Of a stretch of 5,152 nucleotides of DNA, positions 4,254-5,152 are shown piece after piece. Position 1 is the first letter of the stretch. The number at the start of each line of letters is the position of its first letter. Origin of the DNA: an uncultured Oscillospiraceae bacterium (GTDB taxonomy: Bacteria; Bacillota; Clostridia; Oscillospirales; Oscillospiraceae); contig CAKTKV010000113.1 in the NCBI GenBank assembly GCA_934572355.1, forward strand, positions 1 through 5,152, read 5' to 3'. The notes beneath the pieces were generated by a model. The model was not told the DNA's origin and did not search any database. It worked only from the letters and a program-made list of their open reading frames with translations. The translations under genes were made by a program, and so were the position numbers.

Positions 4254-5152
4254 GGCTCTATCTTCACGGGCATGAATATAAATACGCCGTCGAGCAGATG
4301 CTGCTGACGATGTTTCCCGCTGAGCGCCCCGAATATCCCGACGGCAAGCCCGAGGGCGAGCGGCTGGAAATAAGCCTCAGCCATACCGCGCAGCGGACTA
4401 CCGCCTGCTGCACTCTGCATATAAACAGCAGCATATACAAAGGCCGCGCCCAGTGTACAAATTCCGCGATTACTGACGCCCTGCATACCGACCGCGTGTG
4501 TCAGCGGCTCATAAAGGACGCGATATACCGCGCGGCGCTCCGCTCCGGCTGCCCGCGCCCAGCGTGGGGCGCGCTCACCGGTGTGCGCCCCGGCAAGGTG
4601 CTCAGCGCACTGATAGCCGAGGAGCATGACGAAGATAAAGCCCTGCGCCGCTTCATCAGGGAATATGACGTCAGCCCTGCCCGCGCGCAGCTGTGCATGA
4701 CGACTGCGCGCGAGACTCTTCGCGCCGCCGCTTCCCTCTCGCCGAAGGATATTTGCCTTTATGTGGGCATCCCCTTCTGCCCCACCCGCTGCGCTTATTG
4801 CAGCTTCGTGAGCCAGTCTGTTGAGAAGAGCATGAAGCTCATCCCGCCGTTTCTCGAAGCGCTCGAAAAGGAGATCGCCGCAACCGCTGCGCAGGTCAAC
4901 GCTTTGGGGCTGCGCGTCGTGTCCGTCTACATGGGCGGCGGCACACCGACGACGCTCTCCGCAGAGCAGCTCGACAGGCTGTGTTCGGTGCTCGAGGATG
5001 AATTTGACCTCAGCGCTGTGCGTGAATACACTGTCGAGGCAGGCCGTCCCGATACCATCAGCGCCGATAAGCTGAGTGTGCTGAGAGCGCACGGGGTCGA
5101 CAGAGTCAGCGTGAACCCGCAGACGATGAGCGACCGTGTGCTTGAGCTCATC
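4250..5152 (+). CDS. hemZ: HemZ-type coproporphyrinogen III dehydrogenase-like radical SAM protein (3' end outside window)
   Basis: The first 301 codons of what should be a protein of roughly 480-500 residues are present. Residues 1-160 are the HemZ-specific N-terminal region with WGALTGVRPGK (106-116). The radical SAM domain follows: LYVGIPFCPTRCAYCSF (170-186) with cluster cysteines C177, C181 and C184, then YMGGGTPTTL (227-236), TVEAGRPDTI (261-270) and RVSVNPQTM (285-293). These fit the HemZ branch of the HemN superfamily (TIGR03994-type). HemN oxidatively decarboxylates coproporphyrinogen III to protoporphyrinogen IX without oxygen. Here the residue two after C184 is Phe186, where HemN has a fourth essential Cys, so the assigned activity is less certain than the family. 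The start is GTG at 4250, overlapping the previous stop as GTGA, with GGAGG (4239-4243) 6 bases upstream. This implies translational coupling to the membrane protein. The frame stays open to the window end. Confidence 0.9.
   Translation, partial: MRLYLHGHEYKYAVEQMLLTMFPAERPEYPDGKPEGERLEISLSHTAQRTTACCTLHINSSIYKGRAQCTNSAITDALHTDRVCQRLIKDAIYRAALRSGCPRPAWGALTGVRPGKVLSALIAEEHDEDKALRRFIREYDVSPARAQLCMTTARETLRAAASLSPKDICLYVGIPFCPTRCAYCSFVSQSVEKSMKLIPPFLEALEKEIAATAAQVNALGLRVVSVYMGGGTPTTLSAEQLDRLCSVLEDEFDLSAVREYTVEAGRPDTISADKLSVLRAHGVDRVSVNPQTMSDRVLELI

Noticed and set aside
4187..5092. 301-codon open frame on the minus strand opposite hemZ
   Set aside because: The plus strand encodes all the HemZ motifs in one open frame; the antisense frame is a by-product of third-position GC bias.

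Overview
The window reads as chromosomal DNA of an anaerobic low-branching Firmicute, most likely a gut Clostridia member of the Oscillospiraceae/Ruminococcaceae type. Support for this comes from GC-rich coding regions separated by AT-rich gaps, strong AGGAGG-type ribosome binding sites, sigma-A-like promoters, Lys-Lys lipoprotein signal peptides, a Clostridia-style CarD-like protein, a PF06541-type membrane protein and a HemZ-type radical SAM enzyme. No RNA gene, CRISPR array, insertion sequence or phage hallmark was seen.

Layout. At 1-208 (minus) is the N-terminal end of a lipoprotein, cut by the window edge. Divergent from it, at 449-2119 (plus), is a 556-residue lipoprotein with two homologous parallel beta-helix modules. 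The 240-base gap between them holds a good sigma-A promoter for the leftward gene and two operator-like inverted repeats. The rightward gene ends at a perfect 36-base palindrome at 2129-2164, which serves as a bidirectional terminator.

Facing it on the minus strand are a small unrecognised acidic protein (2196-2474), a 13-codon leader ORF whose stop overlaps the start of that protein (2471-2512), a terminator hairpin (2594-2636), and a CarD-family transcription factor (2652-3143).

Divergent from the CarD-like gene is a rightward operon. It starts with a five-helix PF06541 membrane protein carrying a long charged cytosolic tail (3327-4253). It continues with hemZ (from GTG at 4250, running off the right edge), joined by a GTGA overlap with its own Shine-Dalgarno. 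The gap between the CarD-like gene and this operon (3144-3326) is the densest regulatory region. It has a promoter with phased A-tracts and a palindromic spacer on the minus strand, and on the plus strand a perfect extended -10 box that is itself the outer edge of a 14-bp-arm inverted repeat.

The genes do not form one obvious pathway. The lipoprotein pair points to the cell surface, the CarD-like protein to RNA polymerase, and the last operon to a membrane protein of unknown role plus tetrapyrrole or HemN-like radical chemistry. No gap exceeds 300 bases.
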